Part shown: positions 49,908 to 59,519 of the stretch, piece after piece
How positions within the stretch are numbered: the stretch's first letter is position 1
How the letters are laid out: every line of letters begins with the position of its first letter
Source of the DNA: an uncultured Eubacteriales bacterium
GTDB lineage: Bacteria; Bacillota; Clostridia; Oscillospirales; Acutalibacteraceae
DNA length: 64,000 nt
Direction: 5' to 3'
NCBI GenBank assembly: GCA_934476085.1
Contig: CAKSNE010000002.1
Span: 1-64,000, forward strand
Translations under genes and position numbers: made by a program
Notes under the pieces: model-generated
Seen by the model: the letters and a program-made list of their open reading frames with translations, nothing else
Told to the model about the DNA's origin: nothing
The model's database searches: none

Positions 49908-51740
49908 TTATTTGTTTCTGTGTAATTGTTTCATTCTTTGTTCTTTTGAAAGAATCATTTTACGAAGACGGATTGATTCAGGTGTAACTTCAACCAACTC
50001 ATCATCTTTAATAAACTCAAGCGAACGCTCGAGCGATAAAATTGATGGCGGTGTCAAACGAAGTGCCTCATCAGAGCCTGAAGCTCTTGTATTTGTAATA
50101 TGTTTTTTCTTACAAACATTACAAACAATATCTTCGGCTTTTGGATTTTCACCAACAATTTGTCCTTCGTAAACTTCAACACCGGGACCAACAAATAAAC
50201 GGCCTCTGTCTTGTGTATTAAACAAGCCGTAGCTTGAAGTAGTACCTGTTTCAAATGAAACGATTGAACCTGAATTTCTTTGTTCAAAGTCGCCCTTGTA
50301 AGGTTCATAATCCGAGAAAATATGGTTCATAATACCGTTACCGTTTGTATCTGACAAAAATTCAGAACGATAACTCATAAGTCCACGGGCAGGAATCTTA
50401 AACTCAAGATGAGTCATACCTGTTTCACGAGTACCCATATTAATAAGTTCGGCTTTTCTGTTGCCGAGTTTCTCCATAACTGCACCAACATAGCTTTCCG
50501 GAACTTCGATCATCAAAAGCTCGATAGGCTCAAGTCTTTCGCCGTTTGGACCTTGTTTAAAGATAACCTGCGGACGAGATACCTGGAATTCATAGCCTTC
50601 ACGACGCATTGTTTCAATTAAGATCGAAAGATGCAATTCACCACGGCCCGAAACCTTAAATGTATCAGCTGAATCGGTTTCTTCAACACGCATTGAAACA
50701 TTGGTTTCAACTTCTTTAAAAAGACGGTCACGCAAGTTTCTTGAAGTAACAAATTTACCCTCTTTACCTGCAAAAGGAGAATCATTTACCATAAAGTTCA
50801 TTGCGATTGTAGGCTCATCAATTTTAACAAAAGCCATTTTTTCAACATGTTCAGGATCGCAAGCGGTTTCACCGATATTAAGATCTTCAATACCCGAAAC
50901 ACAAACAATATCGCCGGCAACGGCGCTTTCTGTTTCTACTCTTTTTAATCCGTCATAAGTATAAAGGCGAGAAATTTTAACATTTTCTTGAGTATCGTCT
51001 TGTTTGCAAAGAACAACTCTATCATTTACATGAACAACGCCACGCTCAACACGACCGATACCGATTCTGCCTACATAATCATCATAATCAATATTTGAGA
51101 ATAATAATTGTAACGGACCGTTTGGATCATTAGTCGGTTCAGGAGCTTCATTAATAATCATATCGAGAAGCGGTCTTAAATCAGTACCCTTTTCATTTGG
51201 ATCAAGTGAAGCATAACCGTCTCTGCCTGATGCGTAAACAACAGGAAACTCAAGCTGATCATCATCTGCACCAAGCTCGATAAATAAATCAAGAACTTCG
51301 TCAATAACTTCTTCAGGACGTGCACCGTCACGGTCAATTTTATTAACAACAACGATAGGTTTTTTACCGAGACCGAGTGCTTTTTTAAGTACAAAACGGG
51401 TTTGAGGCATACAGCCTTCAAAAGCATCTACCAATAATAAAACTGCGTCTACCATTAAAAGAATACGCTCAACCTCACCGCCAAAATCGGCATGACCCGG
51501 AGTATCAACAATGTTGATTTTATAATCTTTATAAGCAATACTTGTGTTTTTAGCAAGAATTGTGATACCTCTTTCACGCTCAAGGTCATTAGAGTCCATA
51601 ACTCTTTCTGCGACTGCTTCATTTTCTCTAAAAGTGCCCGATTGTTTTAACATCTCATCAACGAGTGTTGTTTTACCGTGGTCAACGTGGGCAATAATCG
51701 CAACATTTCTTAATTTTTTTGTGTCTGTAACATTAGTCAT
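49908..51740 (-). CDS. typA: Translational GTPase TypA/BipA
   Basis: TypA is a ribosome-binding GTPase that helps 50S assembly and stress growth. The G domain has AIIAHVDHGKTTLVDEML (G1), RGITILAKN (G2), DTPGHADFGGEVER (G3) and VVNKIDRDGARP (G4). Domains II, III and the TypA-specific C-terminal part (RGLMSYRSEFLSDTNGNGIM, GPGVEVYEGQIVGEN) follow. Length 610 is standard. The start follows GGGAAG. A RAYT gene sits directly behind it. Confidence 0.97.
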   Translation of the reverse strand: MTNVTDTKKLRNVAIIAHVDHGKTTLVDEMLKQSGTFRENEAVAERVMDSNDLERERGITILAKNTSIAYKDYKINIVDTPGHADFGGEVERILLMVDAVLLLVDAFEGCMPQTRFVLKKALGLGKKPIVVVNKIDRDGARPEEVIDEVLDLFIELGADDDQLEFPVVYASGRDGYASLDPNEKGTDLRPLLDMIINEAPEPTNDPNGPLQLLFSNIDYDDYVGRIGIGRVERGVVHVNDRVVLCKQDDTQENVKISRLYTYDGLKRVETESAVAGDIVCVSGIEDLNIGETACDPEHVEKMAFVKIDEPTIAMNFMVNDSPFAGKEGKFVTSRNLRDRLFKEVETNVSMRVEETDSADTFKVSGRGELHLSILIETMRREGYEFQVSRPQVIFKQGPNGERLEPIELLMIEVPESYVGAVMEKLGNRKAELINMGTRETGMTHLEFKIPARGLMSYRSEFLSDTNGNGIMNHIFSDYEPYKGDFEQRNSGSIVSFETGTTSSYGLFNTQDRGRLFVGPGVEVYEGQIVGENPKAEDIVCNVCKKKHITNTRASGSDEALRLTPPSILSLERSLEFIKDDELVEVTPESIRLRKMILSKEQRMKQLHRNK

Positions 51741-52027
51741 AAATTTAAAACTTCCCTTATAGCATATTTATACATATAACATTATATCAAAATATAAATT
51801 TTTTACAAGTAAATTATTGATTTTTTATGCTATGAAATGTAATTTTATGAGTTTTTCCAAAACCTTACCGTTTACATAAATAAAATATGTTGAAAACTAT
51901 GTTAAAATGTTAAAAATTCTAAGTCCTTATTTATCGCATTTTTTGAATATGTTAAATTATTACATTTACATAACAATATTTTTATAATAATTTTCAACAT
52001 AAAAATGTTAAAGTTTAATTATAACAT
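51741..52027. other. AT-rich intergenic region with repeated TGTTAAA motifs
   Basis: The 287-bp region upstream of typA and downstream of the PBP gene contains four TGTTAAA copies on the plus strand (about 51900, 51906, 51950 and 52006), the last as TGTTAAAGTTTA, identical in core to the repeats beside dnaA. It must hold the typA promoter; no terminator hairpin or classical DnaA box is recognised. Confidence 0.45.
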
Positions 52028-53584
52028 TCAGCCGATATTGTTAATCCCATCGGCAATCATTTTAAATATCGGAGCAGAAGTTTTTGAGCCGGAGCTTCCG
52101 TTTTCACATAACACTACTATCGTATATTCGGGATTTTTTGCCGGATAAAATCCGCCGAACCAAGTTTGGTAAACCGCTTTGCCGTTTTTATCAAAAATAC
52201 CGGTTTGAGCTGTTGCGGTTTTTCCGCCTGCACCCGCAAAAATCGGCTTTGCAGCCCTGCCTGTACCCTTTTTAACGGTATTTATCATATATTTTTGCAG
52301 CGTTTTCGCATCTTCTTTTTCTAAAAGAAAAGTCGGCAAAGTACGCTTTTCATTAGTTATTAAATTTCCTTTATAATCACAAATTCCTTCTACCAATGTT
52401 GGCATAATCTTTTTTCCGCCGTTTGCAATACACTGAATCATTGACGCAATTTGAAGCGGAGAAGTCATAATAACGCCCTGTCCGAATGAGAAATTTGCAA
52501 GCTCGGCAGGCTTTTCTTCTAATTGCGAAAGCTTCGGAAGCAGTGCACCCGTTGAAACAATTGAATTGCAAAGCTTAATTTCATTACCAAAACCAAAGCT
52601 TTTAGCAAAATCAAGCAAGCGTTTTGCGCCGATTTTTTCGCCGAGTTTTACAAAATAACAGTTACATGAAACACAAAGTGCTTGTTTCATATCGGTTTTT
52701 CCGTGATTTGCAAGGCAATTAAAACGAGTATCGCCGACATCAATAAAGCCTTTGCAATTAAAATTCAAATCAATATTATAATAAAGTGCACAAGCAGAAA
52801 CCAAAAGTTTAAAAACAGAACCGCTGTTATAAGCGGCAATCGAACGATTAAAAAACGGCGAATTTTCATTATCAAGTGCTGCCGAAACATTATTAGGGTC
52901 GTAACTCGGCACTGAAACCATAGCTCTGATTTTTCCGGATTTGTTTTCTAAAACAACAATTGCGCCTGCGGTCATATAATTTTTTGCTACATCTTCGCAA
53001 AGCTTTTGAATAGATTTATCAATTGTGAGCATAACTCCGTTGCCCTTATAATCTAAATCTCCGTCAAACTTGCCTAAATTGTCAATTACTTGCCCGTTTA
53101 CATCTGTTGAATAATTAATTTTTAATTTTTTCCCTTTTAAAATTTTATTATAAGCCATTTCAATCCCGCAAATTCCGTTTCCGTTTTCATTACAATAACC
53201 GATTAAATGTGATGCAACGCCGCTGTAACGCTTTGGAATTTTTAATACTCTTACAAAGCTTGAAACAAAATTTTTATCAACCTTAACTGCAACAGGATAA
53301 CCTGAAATAAGCGTTTTTCTTTGAGAATCAGTCAGATACTTTGAAACTGATTTTATCGCCTTTGAATTTGGCGAAACCGCTGCAAAATATTCATATTCCG
53401 CATTAGTAAGCCGTCCGCCGTTTTTATCAAAAATTGTACCCCGAACCGAACCGAGATCAAGAGTTTTCGATGAATTATTAATTGATGCAAAATCGGATTT
53501 TTCATTTATAATAAAACCTATTCTTACAACGCCGACAATTAAAAATATAAAAATAAATAAATAAGAAACAATAATTCTTTTCAA
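52028..53584 (-). CDS. Class B penicillin-binding protein (peptidoglycan transpeptidase)
   Basis: The 518-residue protein has one N-terminal membrane anchor (YLFIFIFLIVGVVRIGFI), a dimerisation/pedestal part with LGSVRGTIFDKNGGRL and a transpeptidase domain. The active-site SxxK is in SGSVFKLLVSA, the SxN motif in CVSCNCYFVKLG and the third motif in GGKTATAQTG, where the usual KTG reads KTA. It resembles PbpA/SpoVD-type crosslinking enzymes for cell division, elongation or sporulation; I cannot say which. No FtsW/RodA-like gene adjoins. Confidence 0.9.
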   Translation of the reverse strand: MKRIIVSYLFIFIFLIVGVVRIGFIINEKSDFASINNSSKTLDLGSVRGTIFDKNGGRLTNAEYEYFAAVSPNSKAIKSVSKYLTDSQRKTLISGYPVAVKVDKNFVSSFVRVLKIPKRYSGVASHLIGYCNENGNGICGIEMAYNKILKGKKLKINYSTDVNGQVIDNLGKFDGDLDYKGNGVMLTIDKSIQKLCEDVAKNYMTAGAIVVLENKSGKIRAMVSVPSYDPNNVSAALDNENSPFFNRSIAAYNSGSVFKLLVSACALYYNIDLNFNCKGFIDVGDTRFNCLANHGKTDMKQALCVSCNCYFVKLGEKIGAKRLLDFAKSFGFGNEIKLCNSIVSTGALLPKLSQLEEKPAELANFSFGQGVIMTSPLQIASMIQCIANGGKKIMPTLVEGICDYKGNLITNEKRTLPTFLLEKEDAKTLQKYMINTVKKGTGRAAKPIFAGAGGKTATAQTGIFDKNGKAVYQTWFGGFYPAKNPEYTIVVLCENGSSGSKTSAPIFKMIADGINNIG

Positions 53585-53677
53585 AATAAATCACCTAAAT
53601 TTATTTTGCCGAAAAATTGAATAAAAATTAATTTTTTTGGTAAAACTAATCACAAATAAATTAAGGAGATGACACAA

Positions 53678-53887
53678 ATGTTTGATAAAATTGCATTAAT
53701 TATTGCAATAATCGGCGGTATTAACTGGGGAAGCATCGGTCTTTTCGGGTTTGATATTGTTGCTTGGATTTGTGGCGGTCAAGGCTCAATTTTAAGCAGA
53801 ATTATTTATACTGTTGTGGGACTCAGTGCGGTTTGGTGTATTTCTTTGTTATTTAGAGAAAATGACCATGAAGTTTCGGAAGCATAA
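53678..53887 (+). CDS. DUF378-family small membrane protein
   Basis: The ATG at 53678 follows AAGGAG by eight bases; the ATG at 53669 overlaps that site. It gives 69 residues with two helices (IALIIAIIGGINWGSIGLFGFDIV and IIYTVVGLSAVWCISLLF) and the family's GGINWG motif. DUF378 proteins are common in Firmicutes; no function is established. It is a plus-strand islet with the next gene among minus-strand genes. Confidence 0.85.
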   Translation: MFDKIALIIAIIGGINWGSIGLFGFDIVAWICGGQGSILSRIIYTVVGLSAVWCISLLFRENDHEVSEA

Positions 53888-54010
53888 ATAAAACAGCGGT
53901 CATAAAAACCGCTTTTACATAATAACTCAAAATTTAATAAGCATTCACCTTTTAGTCATATTGCACATAAAATACAAGTGTTGTTTATGCAAATTCAACA
54001 AATATTTTCA

Positions 54011-54039
54011 TTGACAAAATTAATCAAAGGTAGTATTAT
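54011..54039 (+). promoter_or_regulatory. Promoter of the HPr-like small protein
   Basis: TTGACA (54011-54016), a 17-bp spacer and TATTAT (54034-54039), followed by AGGAGG before the start codon at 54091. Confidence 0.75.
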
Positions 54040-54090
54040 AAAGATGGAAAACATAGTGTTTTCTAAAAAAATCTAAAAGGAGGCAAATTT

Positions 54091-54342
54091 ATGAGAACAG
54101 AATTAAACTTGTATAAGCTTAATGCTTCGGAATTTATCGACGCTGTTATGCACTGCAAGGGTAATGTGTTTCTTGAAACCGACGAGGGCGACATCTTAAA
54201 CTTAAAGTCGAGATTACTTTTGTTGTCTGCGCTAGGTCAGATGATTAATGGTAAGATTGAGAAAACAACTGTTAGATGTGAGCTTCCGGAGGATGAAACA
54301 AAATTATTCAGATTTGCGCTTTACGGCGAAAAGCCTGAATAA
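54091..54342 (+). CDS. Small HPr-like protein without phospho-acceptor His
   Basis: The 83-residue soluble protein follows the HPr arrangement: a first helix ASEFIDAVMHCKG, strands GNVFLETDEGD, the segment LNLKSRLLLLSALG at the place of the regulatory helix with Ser in LKS, then KTTVRCELPEDETKLFRF as final strand and helix. The active-site His-x-x-Arg-Pro stretch of HPr is absent, so it cannot carry PTS phosphate. Similar proteins occur in Clostridia, but no role is known to me. It has its own consensus promoter and terminator and AGGAGG just upstream. Confidence 0.7.
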   Translation: MRTELNLYKLNASEFIDAVMHCKGNVFLETDEGDILNLKSRLLLLSALGQMINGKIEKTTVRCELPEDETKLFRFALYGEKPE

Positions 54343-54377
54343 ACCTTACGGTAAAAATAACAAAAGTTGATATACAA

Positions 54378-54418
54378 AAAACTGTCAAGACTAATATTGT
54401 CTTGGCAGTTTTCATTTT
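54378..54418 (+). terminator. Terminator after the HPr-like gene
   Basis: AAAACTGTCAAGAC pairs (one T-G) with GTCTTGGCAGTTTT, then CATTTTT. Confidence 0.85.
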
Positions 54419-54443
54419 TCTAAATCTTTTATAACTTTTTTGT

Positions 54444-54480
54444 ATATAAAAAACCTGTTTGCAATAAGCAAACAGGTTTT
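54444..54480 (-). terminator. Terminator after gyrA
   Basis: AAAACCTGTTTGC and GCAAACAGGTTTT form a 13-bp stem; on the minus strand it is followed by a T-rich tract, 5 bp after the gyrA stop. Confidence 0.9.
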
Positions 54481-54484
54481 ATTT

Positions 54485-56983
54485 TTATTCTTCTGTAATT
54501 TCAGTTTCTGTCGATTCAACAGCTTCGCTGTTTTCTTCATCAGCTTTAACTTCTTCAGGTTGCTCTTCTTCCTTATCGGTAATAGACATTGTAATAATTC
54601 TTTCGCCGTCTTTTACTTTCATAACTCGAACACCCTTTGAAGGACGGGCAAATTTTGAAATAGAATCAGCAGAAATACGAATTACAATACCGTCTGATGA
54701 AATCAAGATTACATCTTTATCTTCATCAACCATAGCAATTTGAGCAACATCGCCGAATTTTGCAACACGATAATTGGTAATACCTTTACCGCCACGGGAT
54801 TGAACACGATAATCATCAACGCTCGACTGTCTTCCGTAACCGGTTTCGGTAATTGTAAGAAGTTGTTTATTTTCTTCAACAACTGCCATTCCGATAACTT
54901 CGTCATCGGGTTTCAGCGTAATCGCCTTAACACCACGAGCGGTACGGCCAAGCGGACGGGCATCATTTTCATTAAAGCGAATTGCCATACCCTTTTTAGT
55001 AGCAACGATAAGATCGTCATCACCGTCAGTCATATAAGCAAATCTTAACTCATCGCCTTCATCAAGGGTAACCGCATTAACGCCGCCCTTACGGTTTGTT
55101 CTGTAAACAGATAATTGTGAACGCTTAACAACACCGTTTTTAGTACCCATAACGATATATTTATCATCATCAAACTCGCCCATTTTAAGCATAGCTGTTA
55201 CACGCTCACCTGATTCAAGCGGCAAGAGATTGACAATATTAAGACCTTTTGAAGTACGGCTTCCTTCCGGTACAACATAAGCCTTATTATGATAAACTCG
55301 ACCGTAATTTGTGAAGTAGAATACATGGTCATGAGTTGAACAGATAAACATATGCTCGGCATAATCTTCTTCACGGGTAGTCATACCCTTTAAGCCTCTG
55401 CCACCACGATTTTGAGCATGGTAAGTATCAACCGGCAAACGCTTAATATAACCCATTTTTGTCAAAGTTAAAACGCAGTCTTCTTCAGGAATTAAATCTT
55501 CAATATCAACTTCGCCTTCAACATTTGTAATTTCAGTGCGTCTGTCATCGGCATATTTATCACGAATTTTAAGTGCTTCGTCTTTAACGATTTCAAGAAT
55601 TCTTGTTTCATTAGCAAGAATATCTTTATAGTCTGCAATTTTTTCCTGTAAAGCTAACAATTCGCTTTCAATTTTTTCTCTTTCCAAGCCTGTCAATTGA
55701 GCCAAACGCATATCAACAATATGCTTAGCTTGAACTTCATCAATAGGAAAACGCTCCATCAAGCTTTCTTTAGCTTCATTAACAGTTTTTGAAGCACGAA
55801 TTATTTTAATAACTTCATCAATATAATCAAGAGCTACCTTTAAACCTTCTAAAATATGCTCTCTGTCTTGAGCTTTTTTAAGGTCAAAACGAGTTCTACG
55901 CTCGATAATGCTCTCTTGATATTTAACATAGTTTGATAAAACATCTTTAAGCGATAATGTTTTTGGAACACCGTCAACAAGTGCAAGCATTATAACGCCA
56001 AAAGTAGATTGAAGTTGAGTATAAGAATAAAGTTTATTTAAAACAACTTGTGGATTAACATCTTTTTTAAGCTCGACAACTACTCTCATACCATTGCGGT
56101 TTGAATAGTCGGCAACATCATCAATACCTTCGATTTTTTTAGAATCAGCAAGGTCAACAATTGTTTTAACAAGCTTCTTTTTATTAACCTGATAAGGAAT
56201 TTCGGTGATAATAATTCTGAATTTATTTGTTTTTTCTTCTTCGATTTCGGCTCTGCCTCGAACACAGATTTTGCCTCGACCGGTTGCATAAGCAGCTCTA
56301 ATACCGCTTCTGCCCATAATAATACCGCCTGTCGGAAAGTCAGGGCCCGGTAAATATTCCATCATTTCTTCAACAGAAATATCTTTATTATCAATATAAG
56401 CTACCATACAATCAATAACTTCTGCAAGATTATGAGGCGGAATATTTGTTGTCATACCAACAGCGATACCCATTGAACCGTTAACCAAAAGGCTAGGAAT
56501 TCTTGATGGCAAAGTTACAGGTTCTTTCAAACGGTCATCATAGTTAGGTACAAAATCAACTGTATCTTTTTCAATATCCGTAAGCATTTCAACTGCCATT
56601 TTGCTCATTCTGGCTTCGGTATAACGATAAGCAGCGGCAGGGTGACCGTCAACAGAACCAAAGTTACCGTGACCGTCAATCATTTCATATCGCATTGAAA
56701 AGTCCTGTGCCATACGAACGAGTGCATCATAAACAGAGGCGTCGCCATGTGGATGGTAAGAACCGAGCACCGCACCGACGATATCGGCACATTTACGATA
56801 TGCATTATCAGGAGTTAAGTTTCTTTCATGCATTGTATAAAGAATTCTTCTGTGAACAGGTTTTAAACCGTCACGAACATCAGGCAACGCACGAGAAACG
56901 ATAACCGACATTGAATATTCCAAAAAGGCTTTTTCGACTTCATCGGAAATTTCTATTGGAATAATTTTTTCATCTAAACTCAA
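54485..56983 (-). CDS. gyrA: DNA gyrase subunit A
   Basis: GyrA cuts and rejoins DNA during negative supercoiling. The active-site Tyr121 is in AAAYRYTEARMS. The quinolone-determining region reads HPHGDASVYDALVRMAQ, with Ala82 where E. coli has Ser83. The C-terminal beta-pinwheel includes the GyrA box in AQNRGGRGLKGMTT, which supports gyrase over topoisomerase IV. The C-terminus is acidic. Length 832 is typical. A YcxB-like gene separates it from gyrB by a 2-bp gap on the 5' side. Confidence 0.97.
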   Translation of the reverse strand: MSLDEKIIPIEISDEVEKAFLEYSMSVIVSRALPDVRDGLKPVHRRILYTMHERNLTPDNAYRKCADIVGAVLGSYHPHGDASVYDALVRMAQDFSMRYEMIDGHGNFGSVDGHPAAAYRYTEARMSKMAVEMLTDIEKDTVDFVPNYDDRLKEPVTLPSRIPSLLVNGSMGIAVGMTTNIPPHNLAEVIDCMVAYIDNKDISVEEMMEYLPGPDFPTGGIIMGRSGIRAAYATGRGKICVRGRAEIEEEKTNKFRIIITEIPYQVNKKKLVKTIVDLADSKKIEGIDDVADYSNRNGMRVVVELKKDVNPQVVLNKLYSYTQLQSTFGVIMLALVDGVPKTLSLKDVLSNYVKYQESIIERRTRFDLKKAQDREHILEGLKVALDYIDEVIKIIRASKTVNEAKESLMERFPIDEVQAKHIVDMRLAQLTGLEREKIESELLALQEKIADYKDILANETRILEIVKDEALKIRDKYADDRRTEITNVEGEVDIEDLIPEEDCVLTLTKMGYIKRLPVDTYHAQNRGGRGLKGMTTREEDYAEHMFICSTHDHVFYFTNYGRVYHNKAYVVPEGSRTSKGLNIVNLLPLESGERVTAMLKMGEFDDDKYIVMGTKNGVVKRSQLSVYRTNRKGGVNAVTLDEGDELRFAYMTDGDDDLIVATKKGMAIRFNENDARPLGRTARGVKAITLKPDDEVIGMAVVEENKQLLTITETGYGRQSSVDDYRVQSRGGKGITNYRVAKFGDVAQIAMVDEDKDVILISSDGIVIRISADSISKFARPSKGVRVMKVKDGERIITMSITDKEEEQPEEVKADEENSEAVESTETEITEE

Positions 56984-56985
56984 AT

Positions 56986-57495
56986 TTATTCACCTATCTT
57001 TTCTTGATTTTCATCATTTATATCAGCTAAATAATTTAAAACTTTTTCAAAAGGCGATTTTACTTCGCCAACCAAAACACGTTTTGGAATTGCCATTAAG
57101 CGACCGTCATCAAGCGCAATAATAACTTCTAAATCGTTTTCTAATATTTTTAAAACATCTTGTTTTTCAATATTCCAATTTGCTTCATAAGCTTCAACAA
57201 CTACATTTATATATGTATCATAAGCGGTAAGAACGGTAAGTTCACCGGTTGTTGAACCACGAACAGTATTTTCTTCATGTTTTTTATAGCCGAAATAAGC
57301 AAACAAGTTTGCAAAACCCAAAGCTACTATTATTGAATAAGTTGTAGGCTCGCCGGGAACAAAAGTTAAAACACAAAATACAACAGAAAATACTAAAATT
57401 AAAATCATTTTCTTTTTATAAGGCTTTAACACCCCCGCGGTAAACAGTGCTTGTTTTACTTCATCAGCAGATAAAATATAAGAAATACTATTCAT
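56986..57495 (-). CDS. YcxB-like membrane protein
   Basis: The 169-residue protein has two adjacent transmembrane helices (about residues 28-47 and 52-70; MILILVFSVVFCVLTFV, YSIIVALGFANLFAYFGY). A soluble C-terminal part then reads LTAYDTYINVVVEAYEANWNIEKQDVLKILENDLEVIIALDDGRLMAIPKRVL, matching the YcxB-type C-terminal domain. Function unknown. It lies between gyrB (39 bp) and gyrA (2 bp) and is surely cotranscribed with them. Confidence 0.75.
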   Translation of the reverse strand: MNSISYILSADEVKQALFTAGVLKPYKKKMILILVFSVVFCVLTFVPGEPTTYSIIVALGFANLFAYFGYKKHEENTVRGSTTGELTVLTAYDTYINVVVEAYEANWNIEKQDVLKILENDLEVIIALDDGRLMAIPKRVLVGEVKSPFEKVLNYLADINDENQEKIGE

Positions 57496-57534
57496 TATTA
57501 CTCCTTTTTAATTTTAAAAGTTTATAGTTTATAA

Positions 57535-59499
57535 TTAAAAATCGAGATTTTCAACAAATTGAGCGTTTTCTTCAATAAACTTTCTTCTAGGTTCAACTTC
57601 GTCACCCATCAAAAGTGTAAACACTCCGTCTGCACGCTCAGCGTCAGACATTGTAACTTTTCTCATTGTTCTGAAAGCCGGATCCATAGTAGTTTCCCAA
57701 AGTTGTTCCGGATCCATCTCACCAAGACCTTTATAACGCTGAATTGAAGCATTTCCGCCTAATTGAGCATTATACTGATCTCTTTCTTCTTCATTAAACG
57801 CATATTTTTTAACTTTACCTTTTTTAACTTCAAAAAGAGGCGGTTGAGCTAAATAAACATGGCCTTGAGAAATAAGTTCAGGCATATATCTAAAGAAAAA
57901 TGTCAAAAGAAGTGTTCTGATATGAGCACCGTCGACATCGGCATCGGCCATAATAATAATTTTGTCATAACGAAGCTTTGAAATATCAAAATTATCGCCG
58001 ATACCTGTTCCGAGAGCTACTACAACAGGAGTTAATTTATCATTACCGTAAACTTTATCAACTCTTGCTTTTTCAACATTAAGCATTTTACCCCAAAGCG
58101 GTAAAATAGCCTGAAAGTTTGAATCACGACCTTTTGATGCAGAACCGCCCGCAGAGTCACCCTCTACGATATAAAGCTCTGTACGGCTGGCATCTTTTGA
58201 AATACAATCATCAAGTTTTTCAGGCATTCTTGATTTACCGATACCTGAAGATTTTGTACGCTCAAGCTCTCTTGCTTTTTGAGCTTTTTCTCTCGCATTA
58301 GATGCACTCATTACCTTTGAAATAAGGATTTTTGCAATTTGAGGATTATTTTCAAGATAGTCATTTAAATTTTCGGTCATTGCATTTGAAACCAATGTTC
58401 CGATATAAGTATTACCGAGTTTTGCTTTAGTTTGTCCTTCAAACTGTGCATCGGTAAGCTTAACTGAAATTACGGCAATAAGGCCTTCTTGAACATCTTC
58501 GCCTTTAAAATTAGAATCATTATCTTTTAAAAACTTAAATTTTCTTGCATAGCTGTTAATAACTCTTGTAAGTGATGTTTTAAAAGCTGATTCATGAGTA
58601 CCGCCGTCAACGGTATGAATATTATTTGCAAAAGATATAATATTTGTATCATAACCTGTATTATAAAGCATAGCAATCTCAACCATTGCGTCGCCTTTTG
58701 TTGCTGATACATAAATAGGCTCATCAAAGAATTTATCTGCACGCTTTTTCTCTAAAATAAACTCACAGTAAGAGCGGATACCGCCTTCAAAATGAAGAAC
58801 ATCTTTTCTTAAATTACCGTCATCATCTGTTTCGCCGTCGTGACGTTTATCTTCAAGATTAATTCTGATACCGGCATTTAAGAAAGCTTGTTCACGAAGT
58901 CTTGTCAACAAAATATCATAATCGTATCTTGTAGTTTCTGTAAAAATATCAGCACTAGGTTTGAAAGTAACTGTTGTACCTGTTTCATCAGTATCTCCGA
59001 TAACCTTTAAATCGCCAACAGGATTTCCCTTTTCAAAACGCTGAAAATGTCTTTTTCCGTCTTTTCTTACTTCAACTTCAAGCCAATCAGAAAGAGCATT
59101 TACAACTGATGAACCAACACCGTGCAAACCGCCCGAAACCTTATAGCCCGAACCACCGAATTTACCGCCGGCATGAAGTACAGTAAATACAACTGTAACC
59201 GCAGGAAGTCCCATTTTTGCTTGAATATCAACAGGAATACCACGTCCGTTATCAGAAACTCTGATAATATCGTCGTCAAGTATTTCAACATCAATATCTG
59301 AACAATATCCGGCAAGTGCTTCATCAATAGAGTTATCAACAATTTCATAAACCAAATGATGAAGTCCTCGTTCGCCTGTTGAACCGATATACATACCCGG
59401 TCTTTTTCTTACAGCTTCAAGTCCTTCTAATACCTGTATCGCAGACGCGTCGTATTCTTCTTCAACAACAGTGTTCATTACATTTTCGTTATTATCCAA
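57535..59499 (-). CDS. gyrB: DNA gyrase subunit B
   Basis: GyrB drives supercoiling by ATP hydrolysis. The GHKL ATPase domain carries RKRPGMYIGSTGERGLHHLVYEIVDNSIDEA, DNGRGIPV and GGLHGVGSSVVNALS. The TOPRIM domain has LYIVEGDSAGGSA, LPLWGKMLNVEKAR and MADADVDGAHIRTLLL. The end is the typical FIEENAQFVENLDF. Length 654 is standard. Repeat cluster 5 lies directly upstream, separating it from recF. Confidence 0.97.
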   Translation of the reverse strand: MDNNENVMNTVVEEEYDASAIQVLEGLEAVRKRPGMYIGSTGERGLHHLVYEIVDNSIDEALAGYCSDIDVEILDDDIIRVSDNGRGIPVDIQAKMGLPAVTVVFTVLHAGGKFGGSGYKVSGGLHGVGSSVVNALSDWLEVEVRKDGKRHFQRFEKGNPVGDLKVIGDTDETGTTVTFKPSADIFTETTRYDYDILLTRLREQAFLNAGIRINLEDKRHDGETDDDGNLRKDVLHFEGGIRSYCEFILEKKRADKFFDEPIYVSATKGDAMVEIAMLYNTGYDTNIISFANNIHTVDGGTHESAFKTSLTRVINSYARKFKFLKDNDSNFKGEDVQEGLIAVISVKLTDAQFEGQTKAKLGNTYIGTLVSNAMTENLNDYLENNPQIAKILISKVMSASNAREKAQKARELERTKSSGIGKSRMPEKLDDCISKDASRTELYIVEGDSAGGSASKGRDSNFQAILPLWGKMLNVEKARVDKVYGNDKLTPVVVALGTGIGDNFDISKLRYDKIIIMADADVDGAHIRTLLLTFFFRYMPELISQGHVYLAQPPLFEVKKGKVKKYAFNEEERDQYNAQLGGNASIQRYKGLGEMDPEQLWETTMDPAFRTMRKVTMSDAERADGVFTLLMGDEVEPRRKFIEENAQFVENLDF

Positions 59500-59519
59500 A
59501 CCTATTTCCTCTTTTCAAT

